Source of the DNA: an uncultured Muribaculaceae bacterium
GTDB lineage: Bacteria; Bacteroidota; Bacteroidia; Bacteroidales; Muribaculaceae
Direction: 5' to 3'
NCBI GenBank assembly: GCA_910579995.1
Contig: CAJTWH010000016.1
Location: 1 to 64,000 of the forward strand
DNA length: 64,000 nt
Made by a program: the position numbers and the translations under genes. The notes below the pieces were generated by a model that saw nothing but the letters and a program-made list of their open reading frames with translations, was not told the origin of the DNA and did not search any database. Shown here one piece after another: positions 26,086 through 33,753 of the stretch (within the stretch, counting starts at the first letter, position 1; each line of letters starts with the position of its first letter).

Positions 26086-27435
26086 TCAGACAGCAGGCAG
26101 CGATGTGCCGTTGAGTTTGCGGTATAGGTCGAGAGCATATACGTCGGTCATGGCCGACACATGGTCGAGAACAGCTTGAAGTTTGCCGTAGAGCGTCGGG
26201 GCGTCGACATCGTACTGTTCGGGGAATTTGGCCAGCAAGAGCCGCGAATAGTTTAATTCGGGATGTGTCACAGCCTCAACAAGACGCTCGAGCAGGAATG
26301 TTATGATTCGGTTACCGGCAAGTTCGATATCGACGACCTCTGAAGAGCGGTAGATTTTCGACCATGACAATTCATTGCAGCGAGCATAGCCGGCGCGCTC
26401 GAGCGGGCGTATATGGCTGAGCAGTGAGCCCTCGAAACGACCTTCGAGTATTGCGTCCTCGTTGGCGATGAATGTCTCGGCGCATTGCTCTACAAGCGCG
26501 CCCACAACACAAGAGCGCAAGTATGCGATTTTCTCGTTTGGATCGGATACATAGCCCATGGCGCGGCGTATGTGCTCGCGCCGTTCGGGATCGAAAAATC
26601 CCAAGAAAGCGTCTACAACTTCGTTGGTAGAGAGAATCTTCAGCTTGTGGGCGTCTTCAATATCCATCACCTCATAGCAGATGTCGTCGGCAGCTTCCAC
26701 GATATACACCAATGGGTGACGTGCGAAGCACAGAGGTTCGCCGGGAGCCGAGAGCCGCAGTATGCCGAGTTCGTCGGCTACGCGGACATAGTCGTCGCGC
26801 TCGCTTGCGAAGAAGCCGAATTTACCTTTTGTCGACAGAATCGACTCGAAGGGATACTTCACTATCGAGGCAAGGGTGGAATATGTCATTGCAAATCCGC
26901 CTTTGCGGCGCCCTTTGAACTGATGGGTGAGCACGCGCAAGGCATTTGCATTGCCCTCGAAGTTTGTGAGGTCGGCCCACTCGCGGTCGGTGAGTTTGTC
27001 GCGGAGCCCGCGGCCGGCACCCTCGCTGAAAAAGGTGCCTATGGCGCGCTCGCCGCTGTGGCCGAAAGGCGGATTTCCGAGGTCATGGGCAAGACAGGCA
27101 GCCGCCACGATATCTCCGAGATGATCGAATTGCTCGGTAGGCATACCTGTCGCTCCATAGCGCTGCCTCAGGGCTACGGCAATATTATCGGCCATCGACT
27201 TGCCCACGCATGCAACCTCCATGCTGTGGGTAAGTCGGTTATGGACAAAAATGCTGCCCGGCAGGGGAAAGACCTGCGTCTTGTTCTGAAGCCTGCGGAA
27301 AGGCGACGAGAAGACAAGACGGTCGTAGTCGCGCCTGAAGTCGGTGCGGGTGGCATTCTTTTTGGGGTCGTGGTAGTCCTCAAGACCGAATCGTTTATCG
27401 TTGATGAGGACTTCCCACTTCATTCTGTCGTTCAT
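26086..27435 (-). CDS. dgt: dGTP triphosphohydrolase
   Basis: An HD-superfamily dNTPase of 449 aa, hydrolysing dGTP to deoxyguanosine and triphosphate; in dNTP balance and sometimes phage restriction. Seen: first His in RLTHSMEV, HD pair in CLAHDLGNPPFGHSGE, and the later Asp ligand in IVEAADDICYEV. The ATG at 27435 is chosen because it overlaps the purB TGA (TGATG); an upstream GTG in the same frame lies inside purB. Length and motifs match Bacteroidota dGTPases. It is coupled to purB, so purine synthesis and dGTP breakdown share a transcript. Confidence 0.94.
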   Translation of the reverse strand: MNDRMKWEVLINDKRFGLEDYHDPKKNATRTDFRRDYDRLVFSSPFRRLQNKTQVFPLPGSIFVHNRLTHSMEVACVGKSMADNIAVALRQRYGATGMPTEQFDHLGDIVAAACLAHDLGNPPFGHSGERAIGTFFSEGAGRGLRDKLTDREWADLTNFEGNANALRVLTHQFKGRRKGGFAMTYSTLASIVKYPFESILSTKGKFGFFASERDDYVRVADELGILRLSAPGEPLCFARHPLVYIVEAADDICYEVMDIEDAHKLKILSTNEVVDAFLGFFDPERREHIRRAMGYVSDPNEKIAYLRSCVVGALVEQCAETFIANEDAILEGRFEGSLLSHIRPLERAGYARCNELSWSKIYRSSEVVDIELAGNRIITFLLERLVEAVTHPELNYSRLLLAKFPEQYDVDAPTLYGKLQAVLDHVSAMTDVYALDLYRKLNGTSLPAV

Positions 27436-28796
27436 CACCACTTGGCGCTGTTGCCGATGTAGTTGGCCGGAGTGATGGCATTGAGCTCTGCGCGCACATC
27501 CTCGCTTATGCCCTGCAGACCGGCGATAAAGTCTTTGATTGCTTTCTCGTCGATGTGGGTGTTGGTGCGGGTGAGAGCTTTGAGGGTCTCGTAGGGCTTG
27601 GGATAGCCTTCACGACGGAGGATAGTCTGGATTGCCTCTGCAACCACTGCCCAGTTGTCGTCGAGGTCGGCGCGGATGGCTTCTTCATTGACGATGAGCT
27701 TGCCAAGACCTTTTAGTGTCGACTCTATGGCTATGAGTGTGTGGGCGAAAGGCACGCCGAGGTTGCGGATTACGGTTGAGTCGGTAAGGTCGCGCTGCAG
27801 ACGTGAGATCGGCAGTTTGGCCGACAGATGGCGGAAGATGGCGTTGGCGATACCGAGGTTGCCTTCGCTGTTCTCGAAGTCGATGGGGTTGACTTTATGC
27901 GGCATTGCCGACGAGCCTACCTCGCCTTCCTTGATACGCTGCTTGAAGAAGCCCATCGAGATATACTGCCAGATATCGCGGTCAAGGTCGATGATTATGG
28001 TGTTGATACGAGCGAAGTTGTCGCAGATCTGGGCTGTGTTGTCGTAGTTTGAGATCTGGGTGGTGAACTCTTCGCGTGTGAGGCCGAGACCTTCGAGGAA
28101 TTTCTCGCCGAATTCTGCCCAATCGATACCGGGATATGCAACGGTATGTGCGTTGAAGTTGCCGGTAGCACCGCCGAATTTGGCATTTACCCATGTAGAG
28201 TCAAGTACCTCAAGCTGCTCTTCAAGTCGCGACACAAACACGGCGATTTCTTTGCCGAGCGAGGTCGGCGACGCCGGCTGGCCGTGGGTGCGGGCAAGCA
28301 TGGGCACATCGCGCAGACCGTTTGCAAGCTCAAGAAGTTCGTTGTGCAGACGCTGCAGCGCGGGCACCATAACCTCTGCGATGGCATTGAGCATCATCAG
28401 AGGGAAAGCTGTGTTGTTGATATCCTGCGACGTGAGGCCGAAGTGGATGAATTCTTTATATTGGCCAAGACCGAGTTGATCGAAGCAAGCTTTGAGATAA
28501 TATTCCACAGCCTTTACGTCGTGGTTGGTGGTTTTCTCTATCTCTTTGATTTTCTCAGCTTCTTCAGGTGTGAACACTTCCGGAGCGTAGATTTTGCGCA
28601 GTGCTTCCTGCATTTGCTCGTCTACAGCAGGGAGCTGCGGCAGACCGGCTTGCGAGAGGGCGATGAAATATTCAACCTCCATCAGCACACGGTAGCGGAT
28701 AACTGCATATTCGGAGAAGTAAGCCGAGAGAGGTTCTGTCTTTGAATGATAACGGCCGTCGACTGGCGATACGGCGGTAAGCGGACTCAGTTGCAT
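27435..28796 (-). CDS. purB: Adenylosuccinate lyase
   Basis: A 453-aa fumarase/aspartase-superfamily lyase acting at two purine steps: SAICAR to AICAR plus fumarate, and adenylosuccinate to AMP plus fumarate. Motifs: SPVDGRYHSK at the N-terminus, TTNHDVKAVE, the catalytic His region ARTHGQPASPT, and the superfamily signature GSSAMPHKVNP. Length is normal for the E. coli-type enzyme. It begins about 20 bases after glsB and is coupled to dgt at its 3' end, so a glsA-glsB-purB-dgt transcript is possible. Confidence 0.97.
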   Translation of the reverse strand: MQLSPLTAVSPVDGRYHSKTEPLSAYFSEYAVIRYRVLMEVEYFIALSQAGLPQLPAVDEQMQEALRKIYAPEVFTPEEAEKIKEIEKTTNHDVKAVEYYLKACFDQLGLGQYKEFIHFGLTSQDINNTAFPLMMLNAIAEVMVPALQRLHNELLELANGLRDVPMLARTHGQPASPTSLGKEIAVFVSRLEEQLEVLDSTWVNAKFGGATGNFNAHTVAYPGIDWAEFGEKFLEGLGLTREEFTTQISNYDNTAQICDNFARINTIIIDLDRDIWQYISMGFFKQRIKEGEVGSSAMPHKVNPIDFENSEGNLGIANAIFRHLSAKLPISRLQRDLTDSTVIRNLGVPFAHTLIAIESTLKGLGKLIVNEEAIRADLDDNWAVVAEAIQTILRREGYPKPYETLKALTRTNTHIDEKAIKDFIAGLQGISEDVRAELNAITPANYIGNSAKW

Positions 28797-28816
28797 ATAA
28801 TAATGAATTGGGGGTT

Positions 28817-29746
28817 TCAGGGTAAATATGTGTCGATATGACGTTTTTTCTTTTCTTCAAGTATCTCGTCGATGGCGAGGAAAATACCGCTTTCCTCAAC
28901 ATCGCCGAACTCATCGTTGACAGCCGTGCCGAACATTCGCATTGTCGGCGACAGACCCATATAGGCATGTACCAACGGAGGTATCGTGTCGCCGTGAGCC
29001 CTTACGTGGGCGTTGAGAATGCGGAAGTCGCTTTTGAAGTCGCCGCCGTTAAAGATTGCCTCAAGCGCTGCGGGGTCGGTGGCTGTCTTGAGTGCTTGGA
29101 TCGGGCGTACGAGCACGTCGGGATCGGGGAAATATTTATTGAGGAAATACAATATCATGTCGCGGCACTCTGCGGTATAGCTCGGATACATTGTCACTTT
29201 ACCGAAGAGATAGCGTATATCCTTGTGTATCACTGTGAGAGAGCCAAGGCCGTCCCATAGATTGTCAAGCACATAGATTGCTTTCGCTCCCGCCCGCGAG
29301 CTCTGGTACTCGGGGCGGACAAAAGAGCGGCCGAGCTCTATGGTATAAGGCAGATAATCATCAAGGAAGCGCTGCGAGAAGTCGAACATGTGGCTCGTGG
29401 CTATCATGGGCACGCCGTTCTCGTCGAGTGTGATGTCGCGTCCACAGATATAGCGGTAGCCGCCGAGTATGAGCTTGCTCTCGGGGTCCCATACTATCAG
29501 CTGACGGCAAGGTTCGGGCATGGTGTCGTAGCGGTCGATGTCACATTCGAGGCCTGTACCGCCGCCCGCGGTACGGAAAGCAATCTCGCGGAGACGTCCG
29601 ATTTCGCGCATGGTATTGGGGGCGTTGTGCGCCGTCACAACGTATATCTCGTTGTTACCTTTGTTGGTCGCACGCAAAAAGCGCTCTTTTGTGAGTTCCT
29701 GCTCTATCAATGCCGTTTCTACCGGCTCTATTATCGGTTTGTTCAT
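28817..29746 (-). CDS. glsB: Glycine-lipid N-acyltransferase (GlsB/OlsB-like GNAT)
   Basis: A 309-aa acyltransferase of the OlsB/hemolysin-type GNAT fold. In Bacteroides the homologue GlsB acylates glycine with a 3-hydroxy fatty acid, giving the lyso form of glycine/serine-glycine lipids. Visible features: REIAFRTAGGGTGLECDID near residue 53 (typical of OlsB-like proteins), then LGGYRYICGRDI, IELGRSFVRPEYQSSRA (the acyl-donor binding region), and a C-terminal LFGKVTMYPSY segment. The start overlaps the glsA stop by 4 bases, so both halves of the pathway are made together. The substrate assignment rests on family knowledge. Confidence 0.85.
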   Translation of the reverse strand: MNKPIIEPVETALIEQELTKERFLRATNKGNNEIYVVTAHNAPNTMREIGRLREIAFRTAGGGTGLECDIDRYDTMPEPCRQLIVWDPESKLILGGYRYICGRDITLDENGVPMIATSHMFDFSQRFLDDYLPYTIELGRSFVRPEYQSSRAGAKAIYVLDNLWDGLGSLTVIHKDIRYLFGKVTMYPSYTAECRDMILYFLNKYFPDPDVLVRPIQALKTATDPAALEAIFNGGDFKSDFRILNAHVRAHGDTIPPLVHAYMGLSPTMRMFGTAVNDEFGDVEESGIFLAIDEILEEKKKRHIDTYLP

Positions 29747-30591
29747 TTCTGGTCTACGCTTTTGTTTTCATTCAGCTCATAAACGGTCTGCCTCAGAGTG
29801 GCTGCCGTCGCTGCCGCCTTCGCTCCACCGTCGAGACTTTGCCAGCAGATACTGCGGCCGCAGCTTATTGTAAATGTCTTGCCGCGCGAGCGGAATATCT
29901 CGCGTGGAAGCAATATCATCTCGAAATTAAATTTTATGCCCATCCGCAGACGGCGGCGCGCCCATTTATAGAATGAAGGAGAGTTGTGCCCGTCGAAATA
30001 AAGGGGCACGATGTCGCGCTTGCTTTCAATCGCCTTGTTTACGAACATCTTGTTCCAAGCAAGGTCGGCCACTACCCCGTCGTCGCCGAGGCGTGAGCAC
30101 AAGCCGGCCGGATATATTATCACCGGATCATCGCCTGCGAGAGCGTCTTCAAGGCTGGTCAAGGTGTCGCGCGACTGGCGGCCATGTTTATTGACCGGCA
30201 CAAAGCAATCGCTCAGCGGCTCTACGGCCATCAGCAAGTCGTTGACTACGAAATGCACCGGCCGGCCATAGTGGCGCGACAGCCATGAAATCATGCTCAT
30301 GCCGTCGAGACCTCCCAAAGGATGGTTGGCTACGAAAATACATCGCGGATTCTCGGGAAGCAACTCTTCGTTTCGGATTTCGAGTTTTACGTCGAGGTCG
30401 CACAGCACACCATCGCAGAAGTCGGCACCGCGGAGCGGAAAATTACGCTCGAGCAGTCCGTTGAGCTCATCCTGACATATAAGCCGCTCAATCCACCGCA
30501 CAAGGAAACGGGGCACAAAACGAGCCCGGCTGCCCAAGCGGGCAGACAGCACTTCCTGTATATTTATCTGTATAGGTTTATCGACCGACAT
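29743..30591 (-). CDS. glsA: Glycine-lipid O-acyltransferase (GlsA/OlsA/PlsC-like)
   Basis: A 282-aa PlsC-family acyltransferase with motif I NHPLGGLD (the NHxxxxD catalytic pair), motif II-like FVPVNKHGRQS and motif III IIYPAGLCSR. In Bacteroides GlsA adds the second fatty acid to the N-acyl glycine made by GlsB. It is the first gene of the unit; a -7 box at 30603-30610 puts the transcript start only a few bases before the ATG. Expected at the inner face of the cytoplasmic membrane. The alternative name is 1-acyl-glycerol-3-phosphate acyltransferase, but the pairing with glsB favours the glycine-lipid role. Confidence 0.85.
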   Translation of the reverse strand: MSVDKPIQINIQEVLSARLGSRARFVPRFLVRWIERLICQDELNGLLERNFPLRGADFCDGVLCDLDVKLEIRNEELLPENPRCIFVANHPLGGLDGMSMISWLSRHYGRPVHFVVNDLLMAVEPLSDCFVPVNKHGRQSRDTLTSLEDALAGDDPVIIYPAGLCSRLGDDGVVADLAWNKMFVNKAIESKRDIVPLYFDGHNSPSFYKWARRRLRMGIKFNFEMILLPREIFRSRGKTFTISCGRSICWQSLDGGAKAAATAATLRQTVYELNENKSVDQK

Positions 30592-30602
30592 AATTCAGAC
30601 TG

Positions 30603-30610
30603 CAAAATTA
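30603..30610 (-). promoter_or_regulatory. Promoter -7 box of glsA-glsB
   Basis: TAATTTTG on the minus strand, 12 bases before the glsA ATG. A start about 7 bases downstream would leave a nearly leaderless message. Confidence 0.5.
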
Positions 30611-30652
30611 GGAAATTTCGGCCTAATTATTACCCTTTATTTATAAAATTTG

Positions 30653-30660
30653 TAATTTTG
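30653..30660 (+). promoter_or_regulatory. Promoter -7 box of the degenerate-epimerase unit
   Basis: TAATTTTG on the plus strand, about 40 bases before the ATG at 30701, divergent from the glsA box in the same 110-base gap. Confidence 0.5.
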
Positions 30661-30700
30661 TAGTGATGAAAAGTCCCCGGTAATATTAAAACTATAGCAA

Positions 30701-31378
30701 ATGACAGATATATACGCCCCCGACGGTGAATTTCTCATGCCCTATATCAAGCGAGAATCGGCTGCTCTGCCCGAAAGCCCTGATGTGGCTGTGATGATTT
30801 CATCATCCGACATTTACCTTCCTGCCGACGCATGGCTCGACGAGGATTCAGAAATCGACAAATCTTCGAAATGGCACGGCCTTGAGGCTGAGTTTACCTC
30901 ACGCGCCCACTCGGCAGGCAAAAAGGCATATATACTGCGTTGCGCCCCAATAATCGGCACAGGCATGACCGGGCAAATGCGCCGCCTCGCCGAAGAAATC
31001 TACCGTGGTGTCTTCTTCCATTTTCCCGGCAACGAAGCCCGCAAGAGCGTTGTCCATGCCTCCGATGTGGCCCGGGCTGCTGTTTTTCTTGCCAATTCCG
31101 GAGCAGAAGAAGGGGTATACAATCTGAGCGACGGCATAGACCCTACTCTCCACGACATCGCCGAGGCGCTCGCTTACCGCATGGACAACAAGCGAATAAG
31201 CAATCTTTCCACAAAGCCGCAGCAGTGGTTCGGCCGCATTGTCTACGGCCGTGAGCGCTATCGCCGCTACACCACCTCGGTGCTTGTAAGCGCCAACAAG
31301 CTGTCAGCCTTGGGCTTCACACCCGCTGACACCTGCAGCTACATGCGCTCTCACATCTACGACGATTCAAGTCTATGA
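30701..31378 (+). CDS. Degenerate NAD-epimerase/SDR-like protein lacking the N-terminal Rossmann half
   Basis: A 225-aa protein resembling the C-terminal two thirds of extended SDR epimerases. Residues 34-39 SSSDIY match the usual SSxxVY strand, 80-91 RCAPIIGTGMTG matches the 'R.xNvYGPG' loop, and 118-126 VHASDVARA matches the 'VHVDDVA' helix. The glycine-rich NAD loop is absent, and the YxxxK catalytic pair is replaced by WHGLE (58-62). A promoter precedes it and the gap upstream is too short for the missing part, so it is a stable shortened gene, not a fresh truncation. Probable non-catalytic role. It is coupled (4-base overlap) to the DUF115-like gene. Confidence 0.7.
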   Translation: MTDIYAPDGEFLMPYIKRESAALPESPDVAVMISSSDIYLPADAWLDEDSEIDKSSKWHGLEAEFTSRAHSAGKKAYILRCAPIIGTGMTGQMRRLAEEIYRGVFFHFPGNEARKSVVHASDVARAAVFLANSGAEEGVYNLSDGIDPTLHDIAEALAYRMDNKRISNLSTKPQQWFGRIVYGRERYRRYTTSVLVSANKLSALGFTPADTCSYMRSHIYDDSSL

Positions 31379-32208
31379 ACACAGTTGATAAATTTTTCGC
31401 CTCGCTCAAAGGCTTGCTCAAGATAGCATTGCTCTCACGCCCGTCCACTTCGCTGAAGGGGCGTGCCGAAGGCGAGCGTATAATAATCATGGCTAACGGC
31501 CCGTCGCTGGCACAGACAATAGCCGACCATGCCGACACGCTCAAAAGCACGCCCACCATGGCTGTTAACTTCGCCGCATTGGCACCGGAATTCACACAGT
31601 TGCGCCCGCGATATTATGTGCTTGCCGACCCTCATTTTTTCCGCACCGACATCGCCGATGAGAACCTGTCGAAGCTCCGCGGGCGTATCAATGGCGCTGA
31701 TTGGCATATCACCCTGCTTGTGCCTGTAAAATACCGCAAGGCTGCCCGCAGGCTCTACGGCGGAGTGGAGATAGCGACATTCAACGCTGTCGGCATAGAA
31801 GGCTTCGCCCCACTCTGCCGCGCCGCTTTCAGGCTCGGACTCGCAATGCCTCGGCCGCGAAATGTGCTCATACCGTCGATTATGCTCGCCATAGCATTGG
31901 GCTACAAGGAAATAATAATCACCGGCGCCGACCACACATGGATGAAGACGCTATCCGTCACTGATGAAAATGAGGTAGTGTCGATACAGCCGCACTTCTA
32001 CAACGACGGCGCAGAAGAGCAGCAGCGCATACGCCACGAATACCGCAACTACCGTCTCCATCAGATTGTGGAAAGCTTTGCTGTAGCGTTTAAAAGTTAT
32101 CACGACATAGCAAACTTTGCAGCCGCCTCGGGTGTTAAGATTATCAATGCCACTCCCGGCAGCTTCATCGACGCCTTTGAGCGTGGTTCTTTAAACTTTA
32201 CTACATAG
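31375..32208 (+). CDS. DUF115/MptE-like protein
   Basis: A 277-aa soluble protein with the motif NGPSL at 41-45, followed by 'T.AVNFAAL..EF..LRPRYYVLADPHFF', then a late conserved stretch IPSIMLAIALGYKEIIITGADHTW. This pattern fits the DUF115 (6-hydroxymethylpterin pyrophosphokinase MptE-like / motility accessory Maf-like) fold, related to family 42 sialyltransferases, usually involved in surface-sugar or flagellar glycan assembly. A glycan role is inferred only from the family. It is coupled to the degenerate epimerase, which also has a nucleotide-sugar ancestry. Confidence 0.65.
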   Translation: MNTVDKFFASLKGLLKIALLSRPSTSLKGRAEGERIIIMANGPSLAQTIADHADTLKSTPTMAVNFAALAPEFTQLRPRYYVLADPHFFRTDIADENLSKLRGRINGADWHITLLVPVKYRKAARRLYGGVEIATFNAVGIEGFAPLCRAAFRLGLAMPRPRNVLIPSIMLAIALGYKEIIITGADHTWMKTLSVTDENEVVSIQPHFYNDGAEEQQRIRHEYRNYRLHQIVESFAVAFKSYHDIANFAAASGVKIINATPGSFIDAFERGSLNFTT

Positions 32209-32215
32209 CACCATA

Positions 32216-32404
32216 ATGAAATATATCTGCTTCACATCATTAAGTATCTTCGCGACCCTCACCATCGTGCTGGGGCTGTCGCTTGTCGACATCCTCAACC
32301 TCCCTGACGACCTGCGCGGCATTTTCGGCATAATCGACATCATCGCCTTCGGACTGTTTTTCAAAAGCTACATACGCATCTACAAATACACTCACCGCGA
32401 TTAG
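32216..32404 (+). CDS. Small two-helix membrane protein
   Basis: A 62-aa protein with two hydrophobic helices (about 1-25 and 36-50) joined by a short acidic turn (PDDLRG) and a basic tail (YKYTHRD). It is 7 bases after the DUF115-like gene and on the same transcript. Not recognised; it may anchor something to the inner membrane. Confidence 0.55.
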   Translation: MKYICFTSLSIFATLTIVLGLSLVDILNLPDDLRGIFGIIDIIAFGLFFKSYIRIYKYTHRD

Positions 32405-32560
32405 CGCTTGATAATAAACACTATAGTTTAATATCACAAAAGCGCGGCGGTGAAACAAGCCCATTGCAGAAGTTAGTATTTTTTTGCATTTTTTTGCATA
32501 AAAATTTCTTTTAAAACCGATTATAGCTTGTAGTTTTTTCAAATAATACTTAATTTTGTG

Positions 32561-32568
32561 GCGAATAA
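32561..32568 (+). promoter_or_regulatory. Promoter -7 box of the lrp-like gene
   Basis: TAATTTTG, 36 bases before the ATG. The 150 bases upstream include two tandem T7GCA words (32478-32497 region), an AT-rich stretch that may be a regulator site. Confidence 0.5.
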
Positions 32569-32604
32569 AAACCATTCTTTATCATTTACTATTCTTTCGC
32601 CACC

Positions 32605-33069
32605 ATGAACCGCATGTACTTCGACAATTTAGACTTAAGCATCCTGACAGCCTTGAGCAACAATGCCCGCACTCCCTATCTTGAAATCGCAAGAGAAAAC
32701 GGAGTATCGGGAGCGGCAGTGCACCAGCGCGTGCAGCGCCTTATGGCCAACAAAGTCATCAACGGCTCGCACTGCTGCATAGAGCCCACAGCCGTAGGAT
32801 TCACAGTTGTAGCTTATTTGGGTATCAACGCCCTACCCGGCACAGATGTTGAAAAACTCGCCGACGAACTCAGCAAAATCGATGAGATCACCGAATGTCA
32901 TATCGTTTCGGGCCGCTTCGACGTCATCGCCAAGCTCTATGCCCGTGACAACCTCGATATGCTCAACATAATCCGCGAGCGCACACGTCACCTCCAGATT
33001 GCCTCTACCGAGACCATGGTATCATTCCGCGAGGCCTTCACACGCCCCATTCCGATTTCCAACGACTGA
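32605..33069 (+). CDS. Lrp/AsnC-family transcriptional regulator
   Basis: A 154-aa regulator: an N-terminal winged HTH (residues ~8-55, LDLSILTALSNNARTPYLEIA then VSGAAVHQRVQRL, listed in two parts) and a C-terminal RAM effector domain (about 70-145, VAYLGINALPGTDVEKL, GRFDVIAKLYARD). Members sense amino acids and bind DNA as octamers. It is monocistronic, with its own promoter and a perfect terminator. Its position directly before the methylmalonyl-CoA genes suggests but does not prove that it controls them. Confidence 0.92.
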   Translation: MNRMYFDNLDLSILTALSNNARTPYLEIARENGVSGAAVHQRVQRLMANKVINGSHCCIEPTAVGFTVVAYLGINALPGTDVEKLADELSKIDEITECHIVSGRFDVIAKLYARDNLDMLNIIRERTRHLQIASTETMVSFREAFTRPIPISND

Positions 33070-33105
33070 AAATCAGCTGCCATTATACAAGTATCCGACC
33101 CCATA

Positions 33106-33145
33106 ACTTTTTGCCGTGAAAAAAAATTCACGGCAAAAAGTGTTT
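33106..33145 (+). terminator. Terminator of the lrp-like gene
   Basis: Perfect 15-base arms ACTTTTTGCCGTGAA (33106-33120) and TTCACGGCAAAAAGT (33127-33141) with an all-A loop, followed by GTTTTAT. One of the strongest hairpins in the window. Confidence 0.9.
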
Positions 33146-33162
33146 TATATCGACATTTTATG

Positions 33163-33170
33163 TAAATTTG
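33163..33170 (+). promoter_or_regulatory. Promoter -7 box of the mce-mmd operon
   Basis: TAAATTTG, 40 bases before the mce ATG and just after the lrp terminator. The -33 element is not obvious. Confidence 0.5.
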
Positions 33171-33209
33171 CACCATAATAATAAGAAACCTAATATTATC
33201 ACATCAACC

Positions 33210-33629
33210 ATGGATATTTCACATATCGAACACATCGGTATCGCCGTGCCCTCGCTCGACGAAGCCATTCCTTTCTATGAAAACATGCTCGGCTTCAAAT
33301 GCTTCGCCATCGAAGAAGTAGCCGACCAGAAAGTACGCACCGCCTTCTTCAAAGTAGGCCAGACCAAGCTCGAGCTTCTCGAAGGCACCTCAGAAGACAG
33401 CGCCATCAGCAAATTCATCGCAGCCAACGGTGGCCGCGGCGGTATCCAGCACATTGCATTCGCTGTTGAAGACGGCGTAGCCAATGCTATCGCCGAGCTC
33501 GAAGGCAAAGGTTGCCGCATGATTGACAAAGCACCCCGCAAAGGTGCCGAAGGCCTCAACATCGCTTTCGTTCACCCCAAATCTACAGTGGGCACTCTTG
33601 TAGAACTCTGCGAGGATCCCAACAAGTAA
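33210..33629 (+). CDS. mce: Methylmalonyl-CoA epimerase
   Basis: A 139-aa VOC-fold enzyme converting (R)- to (S)-methylmalonyl-CoA. The ATG before DISHIEHIGIAVPS is chosen, as the family begins here; an upstream in-frame ATG adds an unlikely 14-residue extension overlapping the promoter. Two beta-alpha-beta-beta-beta modules are seen: HIGIAV (metal His) and IQHIAFAVED, with the metal Glu in TLVELCED at the end. It is the first gene of the propionate operon with mmdA, oadG-like, biotin carrier and mmdB. Confidence 0.95.
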   Translation: MDISHIEHIGIAVPSLDEAIPFYENMLGFKCFAIEEVADQKVRTAFFKVGQTKLELLEGTSEDSAISKFIAANGGRGGIQHIAFAVEDGVANAIAELEGKGCRMIDKAPRKGAEGLNIAFVHPKSTVGTLVELCEDPNK

Positions 33630-33753
33630 GAATTATTTTTAACTTTCGATACCGGAAGTTGACAGATTATAACCACAGGCTACACAACTGCCGCAGCCGG
33701 TGCCTATCAATGACATCGGCCGCGGTGGTTTAGCGTTTTTTCAAAACTCAACT

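Noticed and set aside
26485..27462. Long open frame (325 aa) antisense to dgt
   Set aside because: It lies wholly opposite a motif-proven dGTPase; long antisense frames are common here because of GC-rich third positions. Similar shadows at 16211-17464, 39385-40551, 10674-11672, 34414-35457 and 621-1328 were dropped for the same reason.
30592..30700. Missing N-terminal half of the epimerase hidden by a frameshift
   Set aside because: The 109-base gap is too short and contains two divergent promoters, with no Rossmann glycine loop in any frame.
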